A stretch of DNA of 64,000 nt from Congeria kusceri (Eukaryota; Mollusca; Bivalvia; Myida; Dreissenidae), in contig CM051032.1 in NCBI GenBank assembly GCA_027627225.1, positions 62,436,637-62,500,636 of the forward strand, read 5' to 3'. The notes beneath the pieces were generated by a model that had not been told where the DNA came from, did not search any database, and was given only the letters and a program-made list of their open reading frames with translations. Of the stretch, positions 1 through 10,917 are shown piece after piece. Each line of letters begins with the position of its first letter. The first letter of the stretch is position 1. The position numbers and the translations under genes are program-made.

Positions 1-129
1 TATTTTATGTTGGATTTAAGAGGCTGAAACCAGGATTTATCAATAATGCCCTCTCTAAAAATAAGTTCTAATTTTTGAATATAGCGGGCAGATTAATAAT
101 GCACGGTGTTCATTTTCTACACAGTTCTT

Positions 130-964
130 TCAAATGAAACAATATCGTTCGTTTGGCGGTACGCCTTGATAACGTCCTGTTTCTATTTTAATAGGCTGCT
201 CAAAAATAGCAGGTCTTTCTTTCGCGTAGGTGATGTGCCTACAATGCGTTCCAATCGTAGCTCGAGACCATCAGCTCTCAAAATTTAGTACCTTTGGTTT
301 TTCTGCGAACTACTTAAATATAAATCGTCTGGACTAACCAACACACATATAATATCAAGAAAAACATAAACATGAAACCCCGTCGGGGGTTAAACCTACG
401 ACCTCTGCGTCTAAAGTCTGCCACTCTAACTTACCTAAGCGTTCGCGTATTTTTTTAATGTATGCAATACTAATTTTGCCACAGATAAAGGTATGTTGTA
501 ACCACGAATTTTTAAGAAAAATTTCCCAAACATTCAAATTAAATCCCAAATAAATAAATGATTCAATAAATTGTTTAAAAGAACTTGCTATGTTTCTTAT
601 TTTTTTCGCAATACTATCTGCATGGTTCAATATTACGTAAAGTACACACTTCCTAAAAGAATCACATTAAAACAATATATTGGTTTAAAATATACAAATA
701 CTGTGTTATTGCCTAATGATCTTCCTGAAAAGTGAGCACTGTGTTGGATTACAAGAAACAACTGTCGCACTACATTTGTCAATAATATTACTGAATATTT
801 GTTTTAGATCACGTGTTCGATTATGTTTGTCCCAATCACGTAAGCTTTTATAACTTATTAAAAATTCAACGCATGACACAAAATCACACAAACCTCCACT
901 GCGCCTGCGCAGCCACAAAGCCCAATATGGCTGCCAGCAGGAGACCGATAACGATGAACTTCAT
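130..964 (-). CDS. Gene 1: small secreted protein, MKFIVIG signal family (two coding exons)
   Basis: Coding exons are 894-964 and 130-238, joined with the same phase as the other family members (2+1 nt). The predicted product is 59 residues. Residues 1-18 (MKFIVIGLLLAAILGFVA) form a textbook signal peptide with likely cleavage after AQA. The mature part is about 37 residues, with RHITYAKERPAIF near its start and NERYCFI at its end; it holds one Cys and no repeats. The signal exon is nearly identical to those of the paralogs at 24.3, 35.0 and 50.0 kb. The 655 nt intron matches their intron lengths. The second exon is less secure than in the paralogs: its acceptor (cattgtag) has a poor pyrimidine tract. 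The 3'UTR would lie left of the window. I do not recognise the mature peptide; function unknown, probably secreted. Confidence 0.55.
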
Positions 965-1215
965 TTTCTGAGAAAAAGGAATCTATTACGTTTTATCACA
1001 TGCTATGCATTGTTTTCCGTGTAATACAGCCATTACGAATATATGTATCTTACACATGGGTAAGATAACATTTTAAGCGTTTTACATATTCCTTGACTGA
1101 CCAATCGCATAACGTTATTTTTGTGAAATGGCGTCGTCAACATGAAATGGCGTCACGTCAGTACACAACTTCCATGATGTATCAACATCGTTTGGTACAA
1201 TTAGAAGTTTTTTAA

Positions 1216-2085
1216 CCGAATTTCGGTATTAAGATTAGCGTATGTCTATGGGCGGGCGTAACTTTTTTCGATTCCGCTCTCTAACTCGAGAACGGATTGA
1301 GGTATTGTAATGAAACTTCACACATAGATATCTTATAGCGAGACCTCGCTTGGGATTGCATATGGGGTTGGTGGGGTCAAGATCAAGGTCGCTGTTACTA
1401 AAAATAGAAAAAAGGTTTCCGCTCAATAACTTGAGAACGAATTGAGATATTTTAATGAAACCTAATACATAGATACCTTATAGATTGCATATGGGTTGGG
1501 TGGGGTCAAGGTCCAGGTCGTTGTTACTAAAATATAAAAACGGTTTCCGCTCAATAAGTTGAGAACGCATTGAGATATTTTAATAAAACTTAACACGTAG
1601 TTACCTTTTATCGAGACCTTTCTTGAGATTGCATATGGGTTGGGTGGGGTCAATGTCAAGGTCACTAAAAATAGAAAAACGGTTTCAAATCAATAACGCG
1701 AGAACACATTGAGATATTTTGGTGAAACTTCATACATAGATACCTTATATCGAGACCTCGCTTGGGATTGCGTATAGGGTGGGTGGGGTAAATATCGAGG
1801 TCACCGTTACTAAAAATAAAAAATAAAGTTTCCTCTCAATAGCTTGAGAACACATTGAGATATTTTAATGAAACTTCATACATAGATATCTTATATTTAG
1901 ACCCCGCTTGGGATTGCATATGGGCTGGGTGGGGTCAAGGTCAACGTCACAATTTTACTTAAAATAGACAAACAGTTTCCGGTCAATAGCTTGAGAAGAC
2001 ATTGAGATATTTTAATGAAACTTCATATGTAGTTACCTCATATCTAGACCTCGCTTGAGATTGCATGTGAGGTTGGTGGAGTGAA
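1216..2085 (-). repeat. Tandem array, ~145 bp degenerate unit, about 6 copies
   Basis: The landmark attgagatattttaatgaa recurs near 1296, 1441, 1570, 1708, 1856 and 2002. Each unit also carries 'gagacctcgcttgggattgc', a 'ggtggggtcaaggtcaaggtc' segment and a 'tcaataacttgagaac' segment. The same unit forms an array at 50740-51260 in the opposite orientation. Both arrays lie in the homologous intron of two paralogous genes. Confidence 0.9.
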
Positions 2086-2175
2086 GGTCACCATTACTTT
2101 TCTTTTTGTACTGACTTTAATGCATTTCGTTCGAAAAATTTGGTTTTCGTGGAATTTCCACGTTTCTTGTTTTAC
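2085..2175 (-). repeat. Unique boundary segment of the 145 bp array, with hairpin
   Basis: The array ends in non-repeated sequence containing ctgactttaatgcat and a near-perfect palindrome, cgtggaatttccacg. The same boundary, inverted, is at 50650-50740 next to the other array. A shared unique end suggests that array and boundary travel as one unit. Confidence 0.7.
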
Positions 2176-2198
2176 GTTTAAAGCGTGTGATAAAAAAG

Positions 2199-2343
2199 AT
2201 CTGACACTCGTTGTCATTTCATACCATATTTTATTAAACTTGTACTGGAAATCCGTTAGTAAGCTCGCAAAAGCTCGCTTACTAACAAAATTCTGTAACA
2301 CGTTTAATAAAATAAGGTATGAAATGACAACTCGTATCAGATC
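2199..2343. mobile_element. Palindromic foldback element (MITE-like)
   Basis: About 44 bp arms are inverted copies: gatctgacactcgttgtcat at the left and atgacaactcgtatcagatc at the right. A second hairpin lies at the centre (gttagtaagc / gcttactaac). No coding capacity. It is most likely a non-autonomous DNA element; target duplications are not resolved. Confidence 0.65.
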
Positions 2344-2760
2344 CTATATATCTTCAAGTTAAAGACCTTTTATGCAACAAACTCTTGCGGTCAACATAAC
2401 ATATACATCAAATTTATGTGCAACCGTATGAAATAATTCTTATTTATGCACCAAAAACATCATCATTTTGTGCGGAATCCTGTTTCCGCCAGTTAAATTT
2501 CGAACTGTACAAGACCACGAAGATGCGCCAACGCGAAAAAGTATATTTCTCATCTTCACTTTGAGAAATTTCGTAGACAGACGAAATTTGGAGGATAATT
2601 ACTGCCATAACATATTTAATATTGAACGTGCAAACTCTGTAGATTATAAAAATATCAAGCAATATGCTGAAAATGCAAACTTGATTATACACAATTAAAA
2701 AAGAAATATTTTTTTTATTTAACGCATAAACCTTTAAATAAAGAAAATAATTCATCTTAC

Positions 2761-2910
2761 TTTTGAATGAATGGATTGTGCGCTCCAGCATTTGCTTTTA
2801 AATACGGCGTATTCTAGCCTACCGTACAAAACAATATAATGGATGCGCCCGTATTAAATGTATGTGTCCTGTACCGAGTGAGTAATACGTCGTTTGCATC
2901 TATAAAGGTG
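2761..2910 (-). promoter_or_regulatory. Gene 1 putative promoter and tiny first exon
   Basis: On the minus strand the TATTTAAAAGCA block (2793-2804) is followed about 40 nt later by a good 5' splice site, AAAA|GTAAGA, with the exon ending at 2761. Genes 2, 3 and 4 show the same arrangement at 28941-28986, 37142-37187 and 51560-51610. If the block is the TATA box, the first exon is only about 10-20 nt. A second TATA-like string (CTTTATAG) lies near 2900. Which block is the real TATA box is unresolved. Confidence 0.4.
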
Positions 2911-2937
2911 AACCGTTCACTCAAATTAAATCAAAAC

Positions 2938-4440
2938 GCTGTTGGCGACAAAAGAAACTAAAATCATGTAATTTATAAATGTATTTTTGCTTAAAAGGAA
3001 ACATTTGTTTGAATGAAGTTCAATTTCCCACCTTTAAATCTGATATTATGACTTTTTATTCTATAGTACACGACATCATAATAAAATGTATTTGTTAGTA
3101 ACGAACGCATATTTTTCAAGCTAATTATATTATGCAATCGGAATTATATACATGCTAGTTAATAAGTAATCTGCAACGAGCCAAGAACCGATAAAGTGTG
3201 GTAGTTAGAATCACTGTTAATGATTCGTAGCCTACTTAGTCAAATGTAGGTCATACGATGCGTGCTCTTGATTTTCCACACTACAGTTTAAAAAAAAAAC
3301 ATTGCAGTTATTTGTTGTCAAAATATTTAAAGTAAAAATCGTTAACAAGAATAACTCTTCCACAACAAGTCAAAAATAACCTATGCAGCGCATTAATTTA
3401 GTGGTCTTATTCCAGAATACCCAGGTGAATTTTTCGGTTACTTTTAGAAAATAGCGAAAAAAGTTTTTAAATGAATTTGAAGTTACATTTTTAATAAATG
3501 GACTTTTTTAGAAAATGAACGTTATTGTAATAAATAACATGATATACACATTATAATTTACTTGACAGACATTATCTTTAATAATTAAAAAGTAAGAAAA
3601 CATTCGTGAAAGTTTGCTGTTTGAAGAAGGACCCTTTCAGGTTTCGATTTACTGACTCATAGCCTGCAAAGAAAAGAAGTAGTTTTTTGCTATACCTTTT
3701 TTTGGAAATTACCCTCTTAAAACGCTGACAGCGTAGAAAGACTGTTGGCGACAAAGGAAACTAAAAACAATTGTGAGTGCATTTTTGCTAAAAAGGAATC
3801 ATTGTTTGAATGAAGTTCAATTTCCCACCTATAAACTTGATAATATGGTTTCTTATTCAATATAAAACATCATAATAAAAAGTAATGTGTAAGTAGCGAT
3901 CAATTATTGTTCCAGCTAAATGCTATGCAAACGGCTTATATACATGCCAGTACGTCAATCTGCAAAGAAACATGCAGAATGACCAATGAAGCGTGGTAGT
4001 AAGGGGCGTTGCTTGTTAGTGATTCGTAGCTTACTGAGTCAAAAGTAGGTCATACGATGCGTGCTCTCAATTTTCCATACTACAGTTTAAAATTAATACA
4101 TTGCAGTAATTTGTTGTCAAAATATTTTGAAAAATAATCGGTAAGAGGAAATAACACTTTCACAACGAGTGAAAAATAACCGATGTAGTGCATTAATTTA
4201 GTGGTCTTAATCCAGGACATCCAGGTTAATATTTCGGTTACATACAAGTAAAAAGAGGCAATAGGGGTGTCATTAATTTGACGTATATTTTTTAATAAAT
4301 TGAATTTTTTTAGAAACTGTAACTGTAATAAATCACATGATATACACATAATACGCATGACATACATCATCTTAAATAATTAATAGGTAAGAAAACAGGC
4401 TTGATTTTTTGCTGTTTTGAAGAAGGGCCTTTTACCCTTT
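2938..4440. repeat. Tandem segmental duplication, ~800 bp unit, two diverged copies
   Basis: Copy 1 (2938-3640) and copy 2 (3742-4440) share collinear landmarks: ctgttggcgacaaa, gaatgaagttcaatttccca, aggtcatacgatgcgtgctc, taatttagtggtctta and gaagaaggacccttt. The spacing is about 800 bp throughout. It lies upstream of gene 1. No gene is seen in either copy. Confidence 0.85.
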
Positions 4441-4849
4441 CAAAAGACCGTTGGCTTACGACAACAGTCTAACAAAACAAACTGCATGCAGATTTGTCAA
4501 TTATCGGAAATACAGAGCGCTGTTCGTTCTTGATTACGATACAAGTAAGCATTGAATATAGGTAGGCAGGTAGGGTATCTGTAATCCCTATTTTAAACTC
4601 CCATTATGTAATAATGATGTGTACTAAATTGAAAGGCTAAATTGTTTGGTCTAGATATGATGATTTTATTACAAGAAAATAATTAAATAAGCGACATCAA
4701 CTGAATTAATAAGGAAACGAACGTACAACGTTTGTAAATACATATCGACAATGACATACATGTATATAGCAAGGTCATATTGTAGAAGTCCCTCTGGGCG
4801 CTTTAGTGATATGTTTCATTTTTTCGCCAAATAAAAGAGAGAACAGAAA
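4441..4849. other. Spacer with similarity to the gene 4 upstream region
   Basis: Near 4475-4520 the string aaactgcatgcagatttgtc and a following cggaaa match 51766-51800, upstream of gene 4. This supports common descent of the two gene neighbourhoods. No gene is seen here. Confidence 0.45.
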
Positions 4850-4995
4850 CAGAAAATACCATAAAAGCGGTAAGTGTCGTCCTGAAATAGCATGTGCTGA
4901 CTGCACAGGCTTATTACGCAAAGGCTATTCCGGGACAACACTTAACGCACATGCATTATGCCCGGATTTATCACGACACGCCTCAATTATGCAAC
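4850..4995. mobile_element. Dreissena-type short inverted-repeat element, copy 1
   Basis: Contains accataaaagcggtaagtg, tgactgcacaggc and the end acgcacatgcattatgcccg followed by a cacgacacgcctcaattatg-type segment. Related copies are at 56005-56275 and 57904-58128. I recall this family as very frequent in Dreissena; no search could be run. Non-coding. Confidence 0.7.
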
Positions 4996-4999
4996 CACA

Positions 5000-5339
5000 C
5001 AACTGCCCCCATGTCGCACGTGTCGCGTCCTCTACCAGAAGTCAGCTACATACTGGGAAATAGTTCTGCATCCTCCGGACCAGTATGAGCGATTATTCGA
5101 ACGGTGAGTATACATGTGACTTTACTAAATTTACGACTTTTTATGTCTCGCATTGACTATAGCACAGATCTCAGCCATACAAGTAGCTAAAAGATCATGC
5201 GTCAGACTTTTAACATTACTTCCAATCAACAAGGAATCTAAGATCCTGCGAACCACCCCAACCATCCTCTCCCACAGACTCCACCCATATGAGAATCGTG
5301 TGTGTGTGTCTGTGGGGGGGGGGGGGGTGAAAATCCATG
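5000..5339. other. Spacer with (GT)/poly-G tract
   Basis: No gene seen. A short simple-sequence tract (tgtgtgtgtgtctg followed by a run of about 14 G) lies at 5299-5328. The retrotransposon remnant starts immediately to the right. Confidence 0.5.
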
Positions 5340-6134
5340 TGACACCCTTGTCTTGCTAGAATTTTGTAACGCTCCTGTCTTCAATTCTGACTGTGTTGAT
5401 CTTAAGTACAGCGGTCGAACCTACAAAATTGGTGCCATTGTCAGAACGGAATTCCACAACATTTATAAACATGCGAAGAGCATTTATAAAGACAGATGAG
5501 CTCATTTTCTCTACCAACTCTGTGTGAATAGCCCTAATGCTGAGACATGTACTGCCCATCTTTTGTTTTGTGCTTGTCCTCCTCTAGTGTTTCTGTAATG
5601 TATGGACCAAGGTCCAAACACATCTAGACCAACATATGTAAATGGGGGCGCAGGGCAAAGTCTGTCAACTGGCAAGTCTGCCATAATCTGCCTATGTTGA
5701 CCTCGACGAAGTCTGCGACAAACAAAACAGTGGGAATTCAGAGAGGCAATTCTGCGCTTACCACATGTAATCCAAAAACCTCCAGATCTAATAGATCCTT
5801 CAGTGAAGTGTCTTCTTTGGTGAAGAACATGCTCATGGAAATGTCGTGTTAACAATGTGGCCAAATGTGATTTTCCAGGAAACATGATCGGGTTTTTCTC
5901 TGATATAGGTATATCAGCACGATTCAATCTGCCACCAACTCTCAGAGCTCCATTATCATCTAAGAATGGATTTAAAGCAAGCACCTTGCTATTCAGGGAC
6001 AAGGGCTTTGCTTCCAACAGGCTCTTTATTTCTGACAAGTACCACTCCCTTTGATAAATCCTTATGATCAAATTCTGAGCAAACGTCTGACTTGTCATTG
6101 CAGGATACTTATAGCTCCGCACAAACGTTTCCAA
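5340..6134 (-). pseudogene. BEL/Pao-type retrotransposon integrase fragment (broken)
   Basis: The segment 5511-6134 carries the retroelement integrase zinc-binding region: H..H spacing in LLTRHFHEHVLHQRRHF and C..C in HCFVCRRL. It continues into the start of the catalytic core (FTYVGLDVFGPW, containing the first Asp). The reading then shifts to another frame, where AIHTELV and FRSDNGTNF (second catalytic Asp) are read at 5356-5559. The fragment stops before the C-terminal part of integrase. Frame breaks and truncation make it non-functional. Confidence 0.85.
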
Positions 6135-6180
6135 GAAGAAAATTTCTCAACGTTACATGAACTCAATAGACACTGCATGT

Positions 6181-6765
6181 CTAACTCTGCCGAGGTTGTC
6201 TGTCTTTTGTTGAGAGACCAACATGCACATCGTGCGTTGTTTTTGAAAAGAGATCTTCAGTCTCATTTAGAGGTCTGCAAGAAACGTCTTCTTTAATGCT
6301 GAAACTGCTAGAACAAGGTTCGAAGACTGGTGGTCTACCACTGGGCAACAGGTAAGTTCTATTGCAATTCACCACATCTGCCCAAGCACACTTGACCACT
6401 TGACCAATGATAAACCATCCCAAACCCAAACGTTGAGCAAAGGGAGTATCATCTGCACCAATCTGCTCATAAACATAGTGTGCTGCACCGACGTCTCTGC
6501 CAATAAGAAACATTATCTCGGCTTCATCAGCAAATGGAGGTATCTTTGATGAAATCCCTTGCAAATGAACAAAGTGAGAGGCAATTTCTGAAGTATTTGG
6601 AATTTGTGAACACTCTAAGAGTGGTGGTAGCGCATAACTGCAAGCACCGTTGACAGCTTCCACCACGCAATTACAGGCATTGCGGCCACGCATTGCCGTG
6701 GGGCCAGAGCACGAAATAAGCGTGAATTCGTGTGGAGTACCTTTAATGTTAAGTTTTGCGAACAA
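6181..6765 (-). pseudogene. BEL/Pao-type protease-region fragment
   Basis: An open stretch of about 194 codons contains motifs usual for the BEL/Pao aspartyl-protease region: IGRDV and an AQRLGLGWFIIGQV block typical of the segment after the protease. It ends abruptly about 47 nt before the integrase fragment. Reverse transcriptase and RNase H, which should lie between, are missing. This is an internal deletion of more than 1 kb compared with a full element. Confidence 0.75.
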
Positions 6766-6867
6766 CTCTGGACTTGCCAGTGAACAATTGCTCTGATCAT
6801 CAATTATAGCATAGGTTCTTAACCTGTTCTAGGGGCTCGAGCTCCAAAAGACATCAACAAGTACTAT

Positions 6868-7641
6868 CTACGCACATGACCTACTCCCTAGGCTACTAGA
6901 ACCACATACCTGAGTGCATTTGCTTTGAACATCAAACTGGACATGTCCAACCTTTTTCTTCCCGCCATGAGGTGCAGTGCTAGAAGCTGCTTGGCTCTGC
7001 TGACCTGCAAATTTAAATTTATCATTTGCACCATAATTATGCATCAATGAAACATGTTTATCACTATTACAAATGGTACACTGCAAGGTTTTCTTGCAAT
7101 CAGCTGCCTTGTGAATGCTCTCTACACACCTTAAACAGAGTTTGTTATCTTTAACAACTTTCTTTCTTTCTTGAAGAGACATGGCTTTAAAGGTACAACA
7201 TTCTAGCAGTGAATGGTTAGCTGTATGTATTGGACAGTTATCACTTACACTAGCAACCTCTGTGTTCTTACAGTTAGTTTCTTTGATGAATTTGTTAGTT
7301 AATGGTTTATCAATCTGGCACACAAGAGCTGGGTCATTCTTGACCTTACAAATATCATGCATGTACTCTACAAACAATGAAAAAGGTGGAAACATGTCAT
7401 TATTGTGTTTCTTATATGCTGCTGCCTTTGTAACCCACCTGTCTTGCAAAGCATAAGGAAGTTTGTGCACTAGTGGAAGGTCACCTTCCGAAGAGTCAAA
7501 ATACGCTAACTGTGTAGAGTACTCTGGGTCACACTTAAAAAATTCAATTTCGGACAAAACGTCAACATGTTCATATAACAGCTTTGGGTCTTTTCCGTTC
7601 ATCTTGGGCAAATTGTGGAGTTTCGTCAAGACGGCATGCAT
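6868..7641 (-). pseudogene. BEL/Pao-type gag C-terminal region with zinc knuckles
   Basis: 257 open codons. Two zinc-knuckle-like clusters are visible near residues 170-200: CLRCVESIHKAADC and CTICNSDKHVSLMH. Upstream is the helical gag region (VHKLPYALQDRWVTKAAAY). Such a gag precedes the protease in BEL/Pao elements, as it does here. A frame break separates it from the protease region. Confidence 0.8.
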
Positions 7642-7708
7642 GATGAGTACCGGTACACCATAACGCTAGTCAAGTCGACTCCAGATCTTGGCACGATCAC
7701 AAGCGGGA

Positions 7709-8457
7709 TCACTTATATGCGACAGACCTTAGACTTATTGCATGGCGCTTTGAATCGACCCCCAAATGTTTTATTAAAAGATCTATTTCTTCTGCCGGGG
7801 TTGCACCAATGTCTGATATTACGCTCTTGAAACTTGCTTTCAATGATCTGTAAGAGTCATCCTTGTCACCGAAGTTGGTTAACCTGCTTAGCAGCAAGTC
7901 TTTCGTCAATAAGAATCGGGAGATATAGTCAACCTGGTCATTCCCGACTCATTTGCAGACGATCATGTAGTTTCAGTACAACATTCTATGAATCTGTCTT
8001 CAGAGTTTGTTTTCACATTTCAAATAGTTTTCAAATAGTTTTCAACTTTTTCTGTATGATTGACATAATGTTTGGCAAATTGCACACCGAGTCTTCATTC
8101 ATAATATACAGTCTCTCTAACACTTCTGCCTCGGCAGCTGCGGCTGCTGCAATTTCTTTGAACTTCAGGACCAGTAATTCTGTTTGTTTCGAAGACCGCT
8201 TTTTCCGACCTCGAGCAGCCTCCTGAATTTTCTTTTTTTCTTCCTCTAAAGCTTGCTCTTGTAGAAGTGATGCCTCATTCTCCGTAAACTCGAGTCTTAC
8301 TCGGGCAGCCTCTACTTCTGCTTGTTTTATTGCGCAGGCCGTACTTAGTCTTGATGACCTTGATGAAGATGACCTTGAGGATGGAATACTCGTTTTGACT
8401 CGAATCACACAATAGTGGAACTCTAATAGTGATTAAAGTCCATAGAGAGTGGAGCAC
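7709..8457 (-). pseudogene. BEL/Pao-type gag N-terminal region with coiled coil
   Basis: Two overlapping open segments. 8031-8408 encodes a Ser-rich start and a long charged helix (ARVRLEFTENEASLLQEQAL, then an Ala run), a probable coiled coil. 7709-7909 encodes a gag helix with SLKASFKSVISDIGA. They are in different frames. A short start region (MSAPLSMDF) at 8423-8462 precedes them. All belong to the same minus-strand decayed element. Confidence 0.75.
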
Positions 8458-8462
8458 TCATT

Positions 8463-8660
8463 CCGACTGGAGTCCCGATCCGCCGGTATTTTAACTGTTC
8501 TGTCCTATATACGAGGGGCTCGAAATACGTTGACAGACAGATGAACCATTGACAACAACCAAGTCGAAACTGCTGTTCAGCTTTATGGACCGTTTTCACG
8601 CTTAGCGAGCATGCGCGGTGGCCATATTGGAGGTATTCCTTAAGTGTACAATAACAACAG
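8463..8660 (-). mobile_element. Leader/LTR-derived segment of the minus-strand BEL element
   Basis: 8498-8583 is an inverted copy of 15905-15990; both contain tatacgaggggctcgaaata and the reverse complement of gctgaacagcagtttcgact. The position just 5' of gag fits an untranslated leader or LTR end. 8588-8640 (ccgttttcacg ... ggccatattggaggtattcc) has an inverted partner at 10523-10590. Confidence 0.6.
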
Positions 8661-10520
8661 TTACCGATTTCAGATAAATTCAACAAAATGGCTAATTATC
8701 GTCCTATAATTGGCGCCCACAATCGTTTAAATAGAGAGAAATACGTGTCAATCATATAGAATACTAGATATAATAACTACCAGTTTGGAGTAACTCGTGA
8801 ATTGTTGGAAGAAAAAGGCTTGCATGGCTGCCAGTGTCAATCTCCATCTCCTGATTTGAAAACGTTTAAAGAACATTGGAATATGTTCTGACAACTTTAG
8901 CTTAAGTATGTTGACAGTCATGATAAATAGTATGTAGTTATTAATCAAAGTGTCAATGAGAATTTCCGGACAATGTGCCCTTATTTAAAAATTAGCCTTA
9001 TTAAATATGTAACTACATTCTTCACAATCACATATTTTGATATTTTCCACTAGCAAAGCAAATAGCAGTTTACATGGCGATCATTAAATATTGTCATTTA
9101 TGCCGTTTGCTTGATTATTAATCTATTAAGTTATTTTATTTTTAAAGAAAATAAGTCGAAATTACTTGCCAGGGACCATTCAGACGCACGCTTTTGATAC
9201 ATAGGAGAATAGACCGACGGATGGACAAACCGAGAATCTAGCCAGCAGGTTTTATTGTATGATAGGCATGCAGTGAAATTGGATGCAGTCAATTCATCGG
9301 TGAAGTTTGCAAAAAAACAGGCGGCAAATGATACAGATTTAGCCCCTCTTTCTGATGAACAGCACTTACCACCACTTTGTTCAATATTGAATTACCAACT
9401 TCAGGTGTTTGTGTGATGTTATTGATAACAATTGTGTGAATATAAATAAATTGTTTGATTTGATGTTTATATATATATATAAATATGGTATTGATTTGAG
9501 CATGATCTTTTATTTTAGCAATTGTAATGATATTGTTACTAAACAAAGACAAAATTAACTATTTTCTCACAGCTTACTGAGGAATAGGGTAAATAAAAAT
9601 TAACAATAAAAATACACAAATACACATAACAATAAATAATACCAATATTAACATTGTTTAGGTATTATTTTTTATACAATATTAATAATATAATAAATAG
9701 TACAATAATTATTACCAATATTTATAGAAATCTTACATTTAAAGATAGTGTATATAACAACCTTGGAGATCTGAAAGTTAAACAAAATGAAATATTCCAA
9801 AATGCATTAATAACTTTAATTACAGCAAGACGTCATAATTAAAGTTTAATGGTGCCCAACACCGAAAACATCAAAGCTGCTACATGTGTACACTTTTCGC
9901 CACAACATTGCAGTTGCAGTGGCTGGCTTAGAGTGTGCCCGTCTTTTCTGCGATGAACCTGCAGTTTAGGGCTTTGTCAGGCTGGGAGTGGATCACCTTA
10001 AATAAAATAACAACAATATTACATGTACATTTTATATATATAGCTTTAACATTGTGTATTATAATGTATAGACCTCATTGACGATGTCCCTAAATGTATT
10101 CAATCAGGCATGTACGGAGTGACTCACTGACTGCCAGCAGGTGCATATAATTCACATACAATTTACAAATGCTACATACACTAATATATCATTGTCAAAA
10201 AACACTGGTTTGAAATTTAAGCACCAACTACCAATACATTACAAAACAGATATTTCATAGCTACACACTTACTGTTTTCCTATTAAATGAGGCTAATCAC
10301 ATGTTCTTTGTCAATCACAACTAAACGCCAGCTTATCTCCATCCACATTCAACCTTATTCACAGCATCAAATCTTGTCTAGTTTTTCTGATCGCCGTGTG
10401 TATACACAGTCAGAATATGAACACAATTGTAGGATATTCTATCGGTGATTTTTAGTCATTTGACGCTTCAGAAATCATGAGCATTTTTCTTGTTTATTCA
10501 TATAACTATATTTAGATAGT
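8661..10520. other. Gene-free AT-rich spacer
   Basis: No convincing coding region on either strand. Low-complexity AT tracts lie at 9600-9730 (taata-rich). Short frames near 9289-9552 and 9654-9842 are compositional. Possible LTR remnants are not resolvable by eye. Confidence 0.5.
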
Positions 10521-10522
10521 CT

Positions 10523-10917
10523 GGGGAATACCTCCAATATGGCCGCCAACCGGTGTTATGGTAAAATTATACCTCGTCGTGAAAACGGTATATTGCTGTC
10601 TTAGATGTGTGTGTGATGTTGGCAAAAAGCTGAAACACAATAAAAACAATATTTGCAAACTATTTCAAATTAGTCTGTATCAACAATTCACATTAAACAT
10701 TTCTAATCGTACAAAATTGCTGTAGTTTAGTTACAGGCAAGTTTAAAGAAAAATATGATGTGCAAAACTTTGGTACGAAACAACATGAGCGAGTCATAAA
10801 ACTCATATCGACAAATAATAGAGTAAAGCTTTCTTAATTGGAATTATACCTTACACAAATATTAAATACGATTTCAACAAACAGAATAGGTCTCAAAACT
10901 TACACCGTGGGGCGATG
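10523..10917 (-). mobile_element. LTR-like segment, inverted copy of 14356-14645
   Basis: 10622-10917 aligns over about 290 bp with the reverse complement of 14356-14645. Shared anchors are tttggtacgaaacaacatga, taaagctttcttaattggaa and cttacaccgtgggg. The placement relative to BEL gag/pol fragments of opposite strand suggests LTR pieces of the same family. Confidence 0.7.

Larger units (their letters stand above)
965..2760 (-). other. Gene 1 putative 5'UTR intron
   Basis: This non-coding stretch separates the signal exon (start codon at 962-964) from the proposed first exon donor at 2759-2760. It holds the ~145 bp tandem array (1216-2085), a conserved boundary segment (2085-2175) and a large palindrome (2199-2343). 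Nothing else is seen at 2350-2700. Short reading frames here translate the array and are not genes. Confidence 0.4.

Noticed and set aside
355..630. 91-codon minus-strand frame left of gene 1
   Set aside because: Lies inside the predicted gene 1 intron; no domain and no similarity to paralog exons.
9845..9865. tggtgcccaacaccg as a retroviral-type primer-binding site
   Set aside because: Orientation and distance do not fit either BEL relic; chance similarity cannot be excluded.
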